Below, piece by piece: positions 1-11,166 of a stretch of DNA of 64,000 bases (the first letter of the stretch is position 1; each line of letters opens with the position of its first letter). The translations under genes were made by a program, and so were the position numbers. The notes under the pieces were generated by a model that made no database searches, had not been told where the DNA came from, and saw only the letters and a program-made list of their open reading frames with translations. The stretch spans positions 15,128,001 through 15,192,000 of the forward strand of contig JBHGNT010000003.1 of the NCBI GenBank assembly GCA_043228905.1. Reading direction: 5' to 3'. This stretch comes from Azolla caroliniana (Eukaryota; Polypodiophyta).

Positions 1-1430
1 ACCTGTTGAATTTCCGGTATCACCATATTAACGACAAGTGCTTTTCCTTTGGTTTTACACGGACATTGATTTGCATAATGGCCATCTTTCCTGCAAATAT
101 AGCAGTTAGGAGTGAATGATCCACTGCCTTCACCCTGTTCATATTGGGGACATCCATCTGGATGCTCTCTCTGAGAATCATGTTGAAATTGCCGTGACGC
201 TTTTGGCTTATAGAATTTTTTGTTGTTGTGTCGATTCTGTTTATTCTGATAACGACCTCGTTGTTGTTGACGACTGTTATCTTGCAGTGCTGAAAAATCT
301 TGATCTCGATTCTATCTATAATCATACTATCCGGCGTCCTCTTGTGTTGGACCTTGATTATCATTTCTCCTGTATTCATTCCAGTCATTACTCGGTCGCC
401 TTTCGGAATAATTCCAATTATCATACCGGTCATCCTCCTAATACCGATTATTGAACCTATTACGGTTATCTTGGTAACCATTTTCTTGAAAAATTTGCCG
501 TATTGGCGTTGTCGCTTTGTTAAGCAAATTATATTCACATTGTTCTACTGAATGGGCCTTAGAGTGACAGATTGTGCAATGTATACGTAAACTACACTCG
601 ATTGTCGAATGCCCAGTATTCAAACAATTAGTAGATTGTCCTGCTTGGCGAAACTGTAACTCTTTCATAGTTGGCAAAGTATGATGCAATGCCGACATAT
701 CCATACTTCTTACATTTTTTGGATTTCGACCCAAAGCAATGACCGTATCAATCACTTGCTCAATTGATTGATTTCGGAAATCGAACACCACTAGTGTTGT
801 TCGTAGTGGTTCCCGAATTGCCTCTAGAAAGATATCCTTTAGTTCGTGATCCGGAATTGGCCTGGAAATTTGTAACTGTAGATTCTGAAAGCGAATGACA
901 AATTGTGACACCATTTCATTGGGTTCTTGATACAATGCATAAAATTGAGCTATCAGATCCTTATGAGGAATTTATCGATGAAACATTTGAAGATTTTTTT
1001 TGGTTAATTGTTCGAATGTTTCGAACTCTCGGAAACCATTCTGAGCAAACCAATTTGCCTACTGGCCATCTAATGACAAAACAAACTAAGCTATTTTAGA
1101 CTTATCCTTGGCTGTAGCCGATAGTTGCTGAGCTCCATGGTTTATTTCCCATGTTGTTAAGAAATCCCTAATATGCGCTTCTGCATTAGAGCCTTCTCGA
1201 AATTTCGAGTAAGGGTAAGGCATCTTGTCTTCACTCCAGATATCGTAAAATGATACCTCTTCCGACTTATCTCCGTCTGACTAACTGTTAGTTATGTCGG
1301 GAACTGAAGACCACCTCTGACTTGTTTCTTGTTGTACCACTGTAGCAGAATAGTCTTCGACACACTTTGTAACCGAACGTGTACGAGGACATTTACGATC
1401 AACTGGTGTATCTGGTCCAGACGACGACAT
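1..1430 (-). pseudogene. Ty3-type gag pseudogene (capsid plus zinc knuckle), cut by window edge
   Basis: Minus-strand reading gives one continuous frame from an ATG at about 1430 to the window start, broken by roughly eight stop codons. A retrotransposon-gag capsid region lies at about 1230-720 (motifs NAEAHIRDF, NWFAQNGF, LYQEPNEMVSQF, FLEAIREPLR). A Cys/His cluster follows near 660-540. A Gln/Asn/Arg-rich stretch precedes a CCHC zinc knuckle (CYICRKDGHYANQC) at about 100-58. Gag packages the element RNA; the knuckle binds nucleic acid. Protease and pol would lie to the left, outside the window. The stops make it non-functional. The frame belongs to the LTR and primer site at 2189-2494, upstream on the same strand. 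Exact lineage not assigned. Confidence 0.75.
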
Positions 1431-2188
1431 CCATTCGATTTGTTCTCTACTAATTGCAGATGTAACCGGGTGTGCCAAAATTATATTGTGTTGTTCGGCC
1501 GACAACCGACTCTGTCGCCGACACACAACGGAGTTCAAACGTTTCGTACTGAACGTTCTATCAAAGAATTGTGGTTGTGCAAATAGATACTAAGTTATTG
1601 TAATCTTATCGATGTTACACATACATTGAGATCGTTACTTACGTAATACAGTTATAGTAGGATAGATTGACGGAAATTAAATAGTTGCACACTGAGATTT
1701 CCTACAACTAAACTTATAGTACTAAAAGTAAAACGATGGATTCTACAATGTATTCGGTTCCTTTTTATAGGCAACCTAAAGGACTTCCTCATCAAGAAAT
1801 ACATATTGCCCTATCGGCAAGAACTACAAAAGTTGTAACTAACTATAATTTTCGGTATTAACTATTATTTGGCAATGATCCGACTTCGACTTCGACTTTG
1901 ACTTCAAACCTCCGACTCTGACGTTTCCGACTCCAACGCTTCCCCACTATGTCCGTCCACCCCTTTGTTCGGGTAACAGTCGAATAGCTTCAACTTGTCT
2001 TCTGATGATCATAACATCTTGCATCATCTCCTTCCACAGTGCAAAATTTTTGCCATCGAACTTTCTGATTTCAATTCCTATTTCGGATGTTGTAACCATA
2101 TTCTTCTCTGAAAAGTGAGATTTTTTATTGACCTCTTCTTTGAAAAGTGAGCTTCTTCTATTGTCTATTGCCGCCGAACAACAAGGTT
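1431..2188 (-). other. Untranslated leader between primer site and gag
   Basis: Between the primer-binding site and the gag start I see no coding frame worth calling. The stretch is AT-rich, with a run of near-repeats of GACTTCGACT type around 1880-1930. It fits the 5' leader of the minus-strand element. Confidence 0.45.
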
Positions 2189-2201
2189 GGCTCTGATACC
2201 A
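2189..2201 (-). other. Primer-binding site, tRNA-iMet type
   Basis: On the minus strand the bases read TGGTATCAGAGCC, the standard complement of the 3' end of plant initiator tRNA-Met. It lies two bases from the end of the LTR at 2204-2494, so that LTR is the 5' LTR of the element whose gag runs toward position 1. Confidence 0.85.
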
Positions 2202-2203
2202 AT

Positions 2204-2494
2204 TGTGGAAAGTTGGTGGGTGTGTGCGTATGCGGAAGCGTATGAGAACCTATTTCCTGACTTGGAAAACAACACAAAAAGGGAGGAAGGCAGAGACTTA
2301 CACAGAAACGAGATTTAATGGAAAGCTTTATTACGTTCTCCCTCCCTCTCCCTCTCAGAGACTTGATATACAATATATGGTCAAGAGGATCTTTCTTTAC
2401 AACGTTAGGTTATTGCTTATATACTAAGCCATAACTATATGGACGAGTTCACACTAGGACAAGAAGTGGAGGGAGTCGGCCTTCTATGCCAACA
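2204..2494 (-). repeat. 5' LTR (291 bp) of the minus-strand gag element
   Basis: The LTR begins TGTTGGCATAG and ends TTTCCACA on the minus strand, giving TGT/ACA ends. It is followed by a primer-binding site and contains a TATA-like TATATAAGC (plus positions about 2415-2424). No polypurine tract precedes it, so it is a 5' rather than a 3' LTR. Its first ~75 bp are about three-quarters identical to the start of the copia-1 3' LTR at 10831, including a shared 15-mer TGTCCTAGTGTGAAC. Confidence 0.75.
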
Positions 2495-2619
2495 ATAATC
2501 ACCAAAATCCCATTGTTACTTAGTATTTACATATGCTAGTACAAAAGGGTGCGCACTTGGGCACACCCGCGTTCACACGCATTTGGCTATGTTTCCCCTT
2601 ATGGCCTCAAATCTGCACG
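2495..2619. other. Short spacer, no gene
   Basis: Between the end of the pol remnant and the 291 bp LTR. No polypurine tract, LTR start or reading frame seen. Confidence 0.4.
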
Positions 2620-5358
2620 TCATCCATCCCCACCAAACCGCACATCCTCTAGTATGTGCCAGGTAGGGAGTTTAGTGGAGGATTTCCGGGCTAGCCTTTA
2701 CTCATCCGAGACGTCGCCTTTGGTCCCCACCGCCGGGTCCGGTTCCGCATCTTGCCGTTTCCTAAAGGCCTTTATCCGCTTCCCAACTATCGGTGTCACT
2801 ATTCGGGTCCCGTTGAGCTCCGTGAGGTGGTATGTCCCGTTGTTGTTTGCGTCGGTCACTACGTATGGTCCGAACCACTGCTTTGCAAACTTACACGTGG
2901 ATCGGTGTTGGTTGTCGATATTGCTATCGTAGACCAGCACCCAATTGCCTTCCTTGATCTTCCTTGGTCGGAGTCGGTGCGTCCGCTCGAACCGGTCCTT
3001 GTTCCTTTCCCACGCCACGTACAATTTCTCCTTTCACCATTCCACGTACTCCGGTCTCTGCTCGAGTTGGAGAATCCTTGCTGCCAACAGCTCCTCCCGA
3101 CTCACTTCGTCCATCCAATCGATCGCTGCCCATGAAGAGATCATTTGCTCCCTCGGCATGATCAACTTCTTCCCATACATGAGTTCCATCGGCATGAATC
3201 CCGTCACCGAACTGTGTGTAGTCCGGTCTGCCCATAATGCGTACGGTACGAGCCGTGACCAATTTCGAACTTGCCCCTCGCATGCTCATACCAGTGCCTT
3301 CACTATTGGCCCGTGTCCACGTTCCACCTTCCCGTTCGCCTATGGATTGTACGCCGTGGTGAGTGAAAGCTTAACCCCTAACCGGCTGAACAGCTCTTCG
3401 GCTTCTCGCGCATCCAGCTCCCCTGGATTTGCCATGATCTTCCCTACACATCCGTATCGACAATCACCTCTTCAATCAGGAACCAACATACGGCCGCAAT
3501 TGTCTTTTTCTGCAATGCCCGACCCTCCACTTGGTTCGTCAGGTCCTCTCATGCTAGACCAGGTATCACATTTGCCCCACCCCCATCGGCATCGTTACTA
3601 AATCCACCATCCATTTGAAATGAACGGTCGGCGGCTAGGTCGGGTGTAACTCGTCTATATGCTGGACTGCGGAATGCATCTGATAGCTCTCGTAGGTCGT
3701 TACGAAATGGTGCACGTCCTGGTACATTCCTGGCCACCAATACTTCCCCTTCAGCTTCTGAAATGTGACCCACGTTCCACGGTGACCGGACCAAAGGCTC
3801 TCATGATGCTCCGACATCGTCATCATCTGTTCTTCCCTCCTTATCACTACCCGGTGCGGAGTGCCGATATGCTTCTTTAGGTGCCTCCATATTTTACCGC
3901 TCTATAGGAAGAACCGGTATGCCTTCTTCCGGATCCGGTTCACTTCATCCCTTGTCCATGGCGTGTCCGGTGTCAACGTTCTCAAGAATCTACCGATCCG
4001 GAGCCACTCCCCATCGTACTCGTTCTCGTTAAACTCGTTCAATGCCGGAGTGCTCCCCTCCATTGCTGTCACTTGAGTCGTCTCGAAGAAGTCCACGCCA
4101 ACTTTTTCATCTTCCGATACCATGCCGTCTTCGTCGTCAAACCACGCTCTCGAAAGCATATCGGCCTTTCTCGGAGATATGCTTCAGGGACTTGATTTAC
4201 CTGATCCACCTAAGCATAGCTAGGTCCAGAGTCCCGTATCTGGAAACCATACCGAGAATCGATAGGTAGTCCGTCTCGATTACTACCTCTGGCCAATCAA
4301 ATAATCCTTATCGTCCTTGACCGCCGAAACAACACCCAAGAGTTCGTGTTTAACCTGGGCATACCCTCGTTGCTGCTCACTCAATACTTTAACTCTGAAT
4401 CGGATGGGGAATCTCGTGCCGTCTGCATCTTCCTGATTGACCACCCAGCCAATTCCGGTCGGACTCGTGTCCACCGTCATGAAAACCGGGGTACCTTTCT
4501 CATAAACCGCCTTTCGGAGGGCCGGTGCTGCAATCAACGCTTCCTTTAGTCTCCAGACCGATTCCGCATGCTCGTCTTTCCATTTATACTTTTCTTCAGT
4601 AGCCCGTAGAGCGGCTCCACGACATGCGCATAATGCGGAATCCAAATGTGGTAAAAGACGTATGCTCCCAAGAATCTCCGGACCTCCGTGACCGACTTGC
4701 ATTCTTCCTTCATCGCAGAGATGGCTTCTACCTTTGTTGGAGACAGTTTCCGACTGTATGGTCCGCACAAGTGCCCAACTACCAAGATTTCGGATTTCCC
4801 GAATGCCGAATTCTCTGCGGAGAAGGTAAGCCAAGCACCCTCAAGCCTCTGCAGTACCTTCTCGCAATCGGAGATGTGGTCCGCGACAAACCTCCGGCAT
4901 TTGTCCAGTCCGACCGATTCATCCTTTGCTTCCACCGGACATCCCTTTATCGGGATGTCATCCAAAAACGGCATGGTAATGTCCGGGATGTAGTCCCTCA
5001 ACACCTTGTTCATTGCGTTCACCATGTGTGCCACCGAGTTGGTCCCTCCTTGCGGCAGGGTGCACATCCGCACTAAACCGAGTATAAATCGCCAACTGAG
5101 TAAATCGACCTCCTAGCGAAGGCCTCTGCGAACTCATCGATAGTCAACCCTATCCATGCATTCCGAATGATCACCTTATTGACCGGCTGCAAGTCTTGAA
5201 TGAAGTGCAATGTGTTGTTCTTCTTCGGCACCGTAAACTACCGATTCGAATACGGGGCACTTGACGGTTCGAGAATACCCATCTCCACCTCCTCCTTTAA
5301 CAGATCCATCAACATCGGGATGTGACCTCTCGGAACCGGAATCGGTTTGAGATTCCAC
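2620..5358 (-). pseudogene. Ty3-type pol remnant: RT, RNase H, integrase (5' truncated)
   Basis: Minus-strand order is RT, RNase H, integrase, which defines Ty3/gypsy. RT starts at the truncation near 5358 (LKPIPVPRGHIP), carries LPQGGTNSV and catalytic FLDD followed by IPIKG, and ends near 4600. RNase H holds FMTVDTSPTGIGWVV at about 4490-4440. Integrase shows the H-H-C-C region (HESLWSGHRG, YWWPGMYQDV) near 3820-3700, the DDE core to about 3150, and a C-terminal module (WVLVYDSNIDNQHRST, FGPYVV) ending at a TGA at 2620. Several stops and frameshifts are present, including a TAA at about 2697. Gag and protease are missing: at about 5358 the sequence switches abruptly to copia-1 on the other strand. 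The FLDDIPIKG motif differs from the usual plant Ty3 FxDDILIYS. Confidence 0.8.
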
Positions 5359-5359
5359 G

Positions 5360-5860
5360 GTACAAATATGACGATGAAAGAGACCAATCCAGTGACCTCC
5401 CACATTAATACCTTCAGCCGAGTGTTGTCCGAACTATCCTCCCAAGGGATTAACTTCGAAGAAGAAGTTAAAGCCCTTGCCCTCCTTTCGAGCTTGCCGG
5501 CGAGTTGGGAGGTGTTCTGTACAACTTTTGCCAATAATTGTCTGAATCTAAATCTAGATGAGACGATCAGACAAGTCCTCATAGAGGATATTTGAAGAAA
5601 ATCGATGGGACTCCCCATCGATGAGTCGACAGAAGCCCACAATTCGACCGAGTCAATTGACCAATCCAGTCAATCGAGAGATCAAGATGAAAGAACCAGT
5701 TGAAACACTAGTTGACCAAGAAAGAGGGGTGATCGACAGCGGTTGAAGTCGAGAAATAACCGACTAGGTGATTTCTGCACCACTGCAAAAAAGTCGGTCA
5801 CAATGTTTTCAACTGCTGGTCGATCAAGAGGAAGGAGAACAGTTTGCGATTCGAGTGGAA
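5360..5860 (+). pseudogene. Copia-1 gag remnant (UBN2-type)
   Basis: The frame at 5360-5595 reads as the C-terminal half of a copia gag (MKETNPVTSHINTFSRVLSE, then LLSSLPASWE), the UBN2/gag-polypeptide signature. After a TGA at 5593 the frame continues degenerate. At about 5776-5822 the bases encode most of a CCHC knuckle (HHCKKVGHNVFNCW), but its first Cys is lost to an apparent one-base deletion. The N-terminal half is absent because of the junction with the minus-strand Ty3 pol. Confidence 0.75.
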
Positions 5861-5985
5861 CTCAGCACGGTCCGACTTAAACCATTCTCCAATCGGCAAT
5901 CAAATCAATGTTGTTGACTCCCGATCAGGAGAAATCCTCTCTCTAGAGGACTCGATGATCAGAGACATCCTCTACAGTGCACATA

Positions 5986-8060
5986 ATGCACAAACGTGGT
6001 TGCTGGACTCCCGTGCCACATATCACGTTGTCGCAGTTTTCCGCGAGTACGTGTAGGATCTTAGGCGGGATCGCAGGGGTCTTGGACTAGGTAGTAGAGG
6101 AGAAATGGGAGCTTAACCCTTGCGACCTTTGAGCTGAAGAGGAAAGGAGAAAGAATAAGAGATTAACATGGAACAAGAATTAGATGGAGGCAAGATACAC
6201 CAACAAGTTATATGAAGAAAACACCACACGCTTTACAACTGTGGCCGCATAGGCCGAATGAAAAAAACCCTTGACTGGATAGGTAAAGAAGAAGAAGAAG
6301 AAAGAGACCCTAAAACCGAAATCCCGAAACCCTAATGGCAACACAAAGAAACCCCAAGAGTGGAAGCCCCTCAAAAGTGACCCCTCACTCCCTTTTATAG
6401 TAGTAAGGGGTGAGGCACATTGCATAAAGAGGAGTCAAATCCCCTTTCCTTTAAATTTGGGGAATATCTCCCATGATCTTAAATCGGTGGGCCTTTAACT
6501 CTCTCCCCTCATGCTTTCAATGCCATTGCCCATCATACTTGTACCCCCACGTACTCCCCTTTCCTATGTGCCCATGTACACACAAGTCCACATCATCATA
6601 TTTACACTCAACGAATTTTCGTAGAACACCTTACACTTTACATTTGCTTAGTTACTCCTAGGTTACTAATTTAATAAGTATATGTGCTACATTGCACATC
6701 TCATTTTATTTGTTCTGCTCGGGTTTTCCCACCATGGCCGAAAATCCTCATGACAACGTGACCCCAAATATCAAATTGTTTTCAAACTATTCGGCCGGAG
6801 CCGATGGCACTATCCGACTCGGCAATGGGCAGGAATGCAGAATCGCCAGAACAGGCGAAGTACCAATCCAATTGCCAAATGCCAATAAGATCATCCTACA
6901 CCATGTCCTACATGTGCCCAATCTTAAAAGGAGTCTGATCTCTATCGACATGTTGACCGAAGACGGGTACCGAACGACTCTCAATGAGTCATCATTGATG
7001 ATCAGGCAAGGAAATTTAAAAATTGGGAGTGGATACAAGAGCAATAACTTGTATCCATTGATGGCGATCAACTTTATCATACGTCTCAAGTCAGAATGGA
7101 CCGACTAATGGCGGTCAACTATATACCAAAGCTCCAATCGAAAATGGACTTCTGCAAGCATTGTCGTTACGGGAAACCAACGCGAAGTCCACACTCTCTC
7201 TACTACAAGATGGTATGAAAACCCCTAGAACTTGTCCACACAAATATATGTGGACCAATGCTTGAAAGGTCACTAGGAGTCTCCCGGTACTTCATCACAT
7301 TCGTAAATGACAGTTCTTGGAAAGTTCAGGCCTATTCAATCAAGACAAAAGACGAATCACTCGAGGTCTTCACTCGCTAGATAGTTGAAGTAGAGAACCG
7401 GTCGGGATACCGAGTGAAGACACTCCAATCCGACAACGGAGGTGAGTACACCTCCCGAGCCTTCAAACAATACATGTTCGACAAAGGGATCTTGCACCTA
7501 AAGATAGTTCCATATACTCCCATGCAGAATGGCATGGTGGAACGGATCAATCGCACAATCCAAGAGAGAGTGATGGCAATGCTCCTGCAATCCGGACTAA
7601 AGCTGGAATTCTGGGCCGAAGTGTTGCAGATGGTAGTATATCTGATCAATTTGTCACCGTCGTCAGCAATGCGGCTCGAAGTGCCATAGGCACTGTGGTT
7701 AGGCAAGTAGCTGACGTACGACAAGCTCTATATATTCGGATGTGAAGCCTATGTCTTCATCCCCACAGAGAAGACCAAGTTGGCACCCCATCCACTTAAG
7801 TGTATATTTCTCGGTTATGGAACCGATGGGGATTTCAGTTATCAGCTATGGGACCCAGAGAACCGGAAATTGATCTGGAGTAGTGACCTAGTCTTCGATG
7901 AAGACTCGATTCTCTCTAAATAGAACCAACCGGAAAGGTTTGGCAAAAAGGTCTCTTTCAACATTGATAGAGATGCGATAGAAGGTCCAACCCACCGGGC
8001 TGAATCGGAGATTCGACAAATAGATGAAATCGATCGAGTCAACGACCCCCTTGCCAAATC
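5986..8060 (+). pseudogene. Copia-1 protease and integrase remnant
   Basis: Protease is entered at about 5990 (TWLLDSRATYHV): the active-site DSGA has become DSRA. It is split by the solo LTR at 6029-6755 and resumes at 6757 with LFSNYSAG and the GAG-pre-integrase region (LHVPNLKRSLIS). Integrase has CKHC near 7150, then HTNICGPM where HTDICGPM is expected (first catalytic Asp is Asn), an intact QSDNGGEY at about 7427, and ERINRT with the catalytic Glu near 7540. Stops occur at about 7218, 7378, 7687, 7708 and 7918. The C-terminal part (IFGCEAYVFIP, FLGYGTDG, VFDEDSI) is recognisable to about 7920. Confidence 0.8.
6029..6755 (-). mobile_element. Solo LTR (727 bp) inside copia-1 protease
   Basis: The protease reading frame jumps from TYHV at 6028 to the next expected residues at 6757, so 6029-6755 is an insertion. 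It starts TGTCGCAG and ends CATGACA on the plus strand (TG...CA ends) and is flanked by ACGT at 6025-6028 and 6756-6759. A TATAAAAGG box reads on the minus strand at about 6394-6402, so the LTR points leftward. On the minus strand it opens TGTCATGAGGATTTTCGGCC, nearly the opening of the LTRs at 18572-19373 and 26304-27375. No internal coding region remains, so it is a solo LTR. Confidence 0.75.
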
Positions 8061-8399
8061 TGAATCCATTAGTTGAAATCGAGTTCAATTCAACTAAGAG
8101 ATTGACAAGGGCCGAGTTGGCTAACCAAGGCAAAGTCGAGAAGCTTCGAGTAAAAACCAATAGAGTCAAAAGAGACAAAGACGTTTGGACTGACACATCC
8201 AAAAAGGCTAAGGGGATGAAAAGCCGAGTAGAGTCGGCTAAGTCTCCTATCCTTAAGTAAATTGATCCCATACAAGGGAAGGATGATCAAACATCGCCGA
8301 AATCCTATTGCAGGGGCGAATCATCCAAACGAACTCCTGAAGACAGTTCACGTAATGCCAATTGGACAATAGAGCCAATCGAACCCACCAAATTGGCAC

Positions 8400-10289
8400 C
8401 TAGGAGATCTGGACGAGTCAGACGGGCAACCGAGTGTCGACTACGTCAATTATACCAATGCAGGCGAACCAAGCACATATGAAGAAGCTATAGCCACACC
8501 AGATGCTAAGACATGGCTACAAGCCATGAAATCTGAGATGGACTCGATTCATCATAATCAAACATGGGAGTTGGTCGAATTACTAGTTGGAAGGAAGCTG
8601 CTACCTTGCAAATGGGTCTTCTAATACAAATATGTATTTAACTCCGAGAAGCCCAAATACAAAGCTCGGCTCATCACAAATGGATTCAAACAAGAACATG
8701 GGGTCGACTACGATGAGATATTCTCACCAGTAGTCAAGATGACCACCCTTCGACTTCTACCTGGGGTCATGGTGATTGAAAACCTAGAGGTCGAGCAGTT
8801 GGATGTCAAGACGACATTGGAGACTTGGAAGAAGACATCTATATGTCTCAATTGGCAAGCTTTATGGCGATGGGAGAGGAAGGTCACCTCGTATATCGAC
8901 TGAAGAAAAGCCTTTATGGCTTAAAACAAGCACTAAGGATGTGGTATCAGAAATTCGATACCTACACTCAACAGCTCGGCTACCGTTGGTCTGACTCCAC
9001 TCCATGTTTGTATATTCGGAAATTCGCCGACGAGTCCCAAATCTATCTGATCCTATATGTCGATGACATGCTCATTGCAGGGAGCAATCAAGCAGATATC
9101 GGAAAACTAAAGTGGAGTCTTCACGCTAGATACTGGGCATGAGGATTGAGCAAAATCGGATGACAAAGACTCTCTGACTACATTCGTAAGGTGCTAAAGC
9201 GCTTCAACATGGAGAATGTGAAACCAGCATCAACTCTGCTTCCAACGTCGATCCGGCTATCAGATAGAGAGAGAGCTCTGTCGATCCGGCTATCCGACTC
9301 TCCCTTGATGGATATGGAGAGAGAGCTCGATAGGAAGATACCCTACGCATTGGCCATAGGAAGTATCATGTACGCAATGTTGGCGACCCGACCCTATCTT
9401 GCCTATGTCGTAGGGGTCGTCCGCTAATACATGTCAAACCCAAGATGGAAGCATTGGGAGGCCATCAAGCACATCTTTAGGTATCTGAGAGGAACCAAGG
9501 ATGCACAACTGACTTTTGGATCGGCCAATTCAACTGAAGTCGAAGGTTATACCGAGTCAGACTATGCCAAAAATACAGATAATCAAAAGTCAACATCAGG
9601 CTATCTTTTCACCTATGGCTGTAGCGCCATATCATGGAGGTCGAAGCTACAAGAGTGCACGACCCTGTCTACCATAGAGGCTAAGTACATAGTTGCATAG
9701 TATGAACCATACGTACCATACCTGCATTCGTGTTCGAGAATGTTACAATCATTCGAGTATGGTAAACACCCTAGAAGAATCGTAAATACCATACTTTTGG
9801 ATTAACTATTTATTATGAGGTTACAAATAAACATAAAAAACAAAAAAAACCTTTAAAAAGGGGGGAAAAACCCAAAAAGAACACAAGAATGTTTGAATAA
9901 CATTCGCAATCATTTTCCAACGTAGGAAAACGAATGTTATGCTAGACAAACACGAATTTTACGTATTATGCATAGAAGCATCCGAGGCAGCGAAGGAAGC
10001 CATCTGGGTGTACAGACTGTCAACCGACTTCTCGATGACAAGACGAATTGACCATCCAACACTAACCATCTACTACGACTCTCAGAGCGCAATACACATA
10101 ATTCGAAATCAAATCTATCATGCGAAGACGAAACACATTGAGGTACGGTTTCATCATATCTGGGAGCTCGCAACAGAGACGAAACTCGAAGTTTGGAAGA
10201 TTGACAACGAGGTGAACATCGTCGATTACCTGATGACGCCACTCACAAAACAACTTTTCGGAGCACTGAGGACAATGATGGGACTATGA
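8400..10289 (+). pseudogene. Copia-1 reverse transcriptase and RNase H remnant
   Basis: RT is recognisable from about 8500 (TWLQAMKSEMDSIHHNQTWE) through ARLITNGFKQEHGVDYDE, a shortened DVK...DLEEDIYM region near 8800, SLYGLKQA, and an intact YVDD catalytic motif at about 9055-9068. RNase H follows (SNPRWKHWEAIKHIFRYLRG; GYTESDYAKN; TLSTIEAKY), is broken by the 268 bp insertion at 9701-9968, and resumes with EASEAAKEAIWVYRL, DSQSAIHI and KTKHIEVRFHHI to about 10280. Frameshifts, stops and small deletions are spread throughout, so no product is expected. Confidence 0.8.
9701..9968. mobile_element. 268 bp MITE-like insertion in copia-1 RNase H
   Basis: The RNase H frame is split between EAKYIVA and EASEAAKE. 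TGCATAG is repeated at 9694-9700 and 9969-9975, a 7 bp target duplication. The inside is AT-rich and non-coding. Subterminal segments resemble each other in inverted orientation (ATACGTA...ATTCGTGTT near both ends), but clean terminal inverted repeats were not seen. Confidence 0.55.
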
Positions 10290-10816
10290 CAAGCAACCAA
10301 GTAGAAGAGAGTTGAATGAATAGTTGTAGACGGTAAATTCAAAACCGATTTGATCAGAAGAGCTGAAAAGGCTAAGTACAGAGAATTGGAAAATCGAGAG
10401 GTTGAAGATGTAGCACTGAGCAAGGACATCGATTGGAGAGGAAACGATTGAGGGACAAATGAACCTCAAGACAAATTGAGGATCCAGTGAGGAGCGCACG
10501 AGCAAGCACGAGCGGGAATCAAACAAACAACCAAAGCCCGAGAGTCAGATTCGAACACAAGTCGATACGAATGAACGAGCCGATTTGGATGAAATATGAT
10601 TCGAATAAGTCAATATGGCTGACTCAGACAAGCCGACGTAGACAACATACAATCCGAATAACTAATCGAATTAGGCTAGATCCCGACCTTATCTTTGCTG
10701 ACTCGGCCATATGCCGACTGACTTGTAATTATACAATTGTACTTTAGATTAAAATTATAATCTAGGTTTACGAGGGAGATAACCCCATATCACTGTATGT
10801 AGACATAGTAGTCCTT
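10290..10816 (+). other. Copia-1 3' untranslated tail
   Basis: Between the last RNase H residues and the polypurine tract. Frames here are short and stop-rich; nothing recognised. Confidence 0.4.
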
Positions 10817-10926
10817 TTACAGGGGGAGTTTGTTGGGCTAAAAGTCCCACTCTACCCACTTGTGTCCTAGTGTGAACACGTCCTCACAGTTAGGGCTAAG
10901 TTACCTTAAGTGAGAGACTAAGCATT
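10817..10926 (+). repeat. Copia-1 polypurine tract and first 96 bp of its 3' LTR
   Basis: A polypurine tract (CAGGGGGAG, 10820-10828) is followed by TGTTGGGCTAAAAG at 10831, the start of the copia-1 3' LTR. The LTR is interrupted at 10926 by copia-2. Its first ~75 bp resemble the minus-strand LTR at 2204-2494. Confidence 0.7.
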
Positions 10927-11166
10927 TGTTGAGCCGGATCGGTTGAACAAGCTAGAGTCGGATCAATATCTGGATCGGAGAGCCAGACTCAAATAAGAAC
11001 TGGAAGGCTAGTAGTAGCCTATACTCCTAGACTACTAGGTAGTCAGAGTCCTCGTAGTTAGTGTCAGCTGCTCGTATGAGCATTGAAGTACATAGTACTT
11101 CTGTTAGTCCTTTTGAGGACTTGTATAAATAGTGTTGTTTAGCACGTTGTATAGATAGAGTAATAC

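Larger units (their letters stand above)
5355..10926 (+). mobile_element. Copia-1: 5'-truncated Ty1/copia element
   Basis: Plus-strand order gag, protease, integrase, RT, RNase H is diagnostic for Ty1/copia. The 5' LTR, primer site and start of gag are missing; the element begins where the minus-strand Ty3 pol breaks off. It ends with a polypurine tract and the first 96 bp of a 3' LTR, into which copia-2 inserted. The LTR may resume after 27744, but I could not fix its far end. RNase H residues (KTKHIEVRFHHI, KLEVWKID) resemble the Tork/Tnt1-like group. Two internal insertions (6029-6755, 9701-9968) interrupt coding regions, and many stops show it is dead. Confidence 0.85.

Noticed and set aside
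2620-5358. Fungal contamination as the source of the unusual Ty3 pol
   Set aside because: It is joined on both sides to plant-type LTR elements and decayed like them, so it is resident in this genome.
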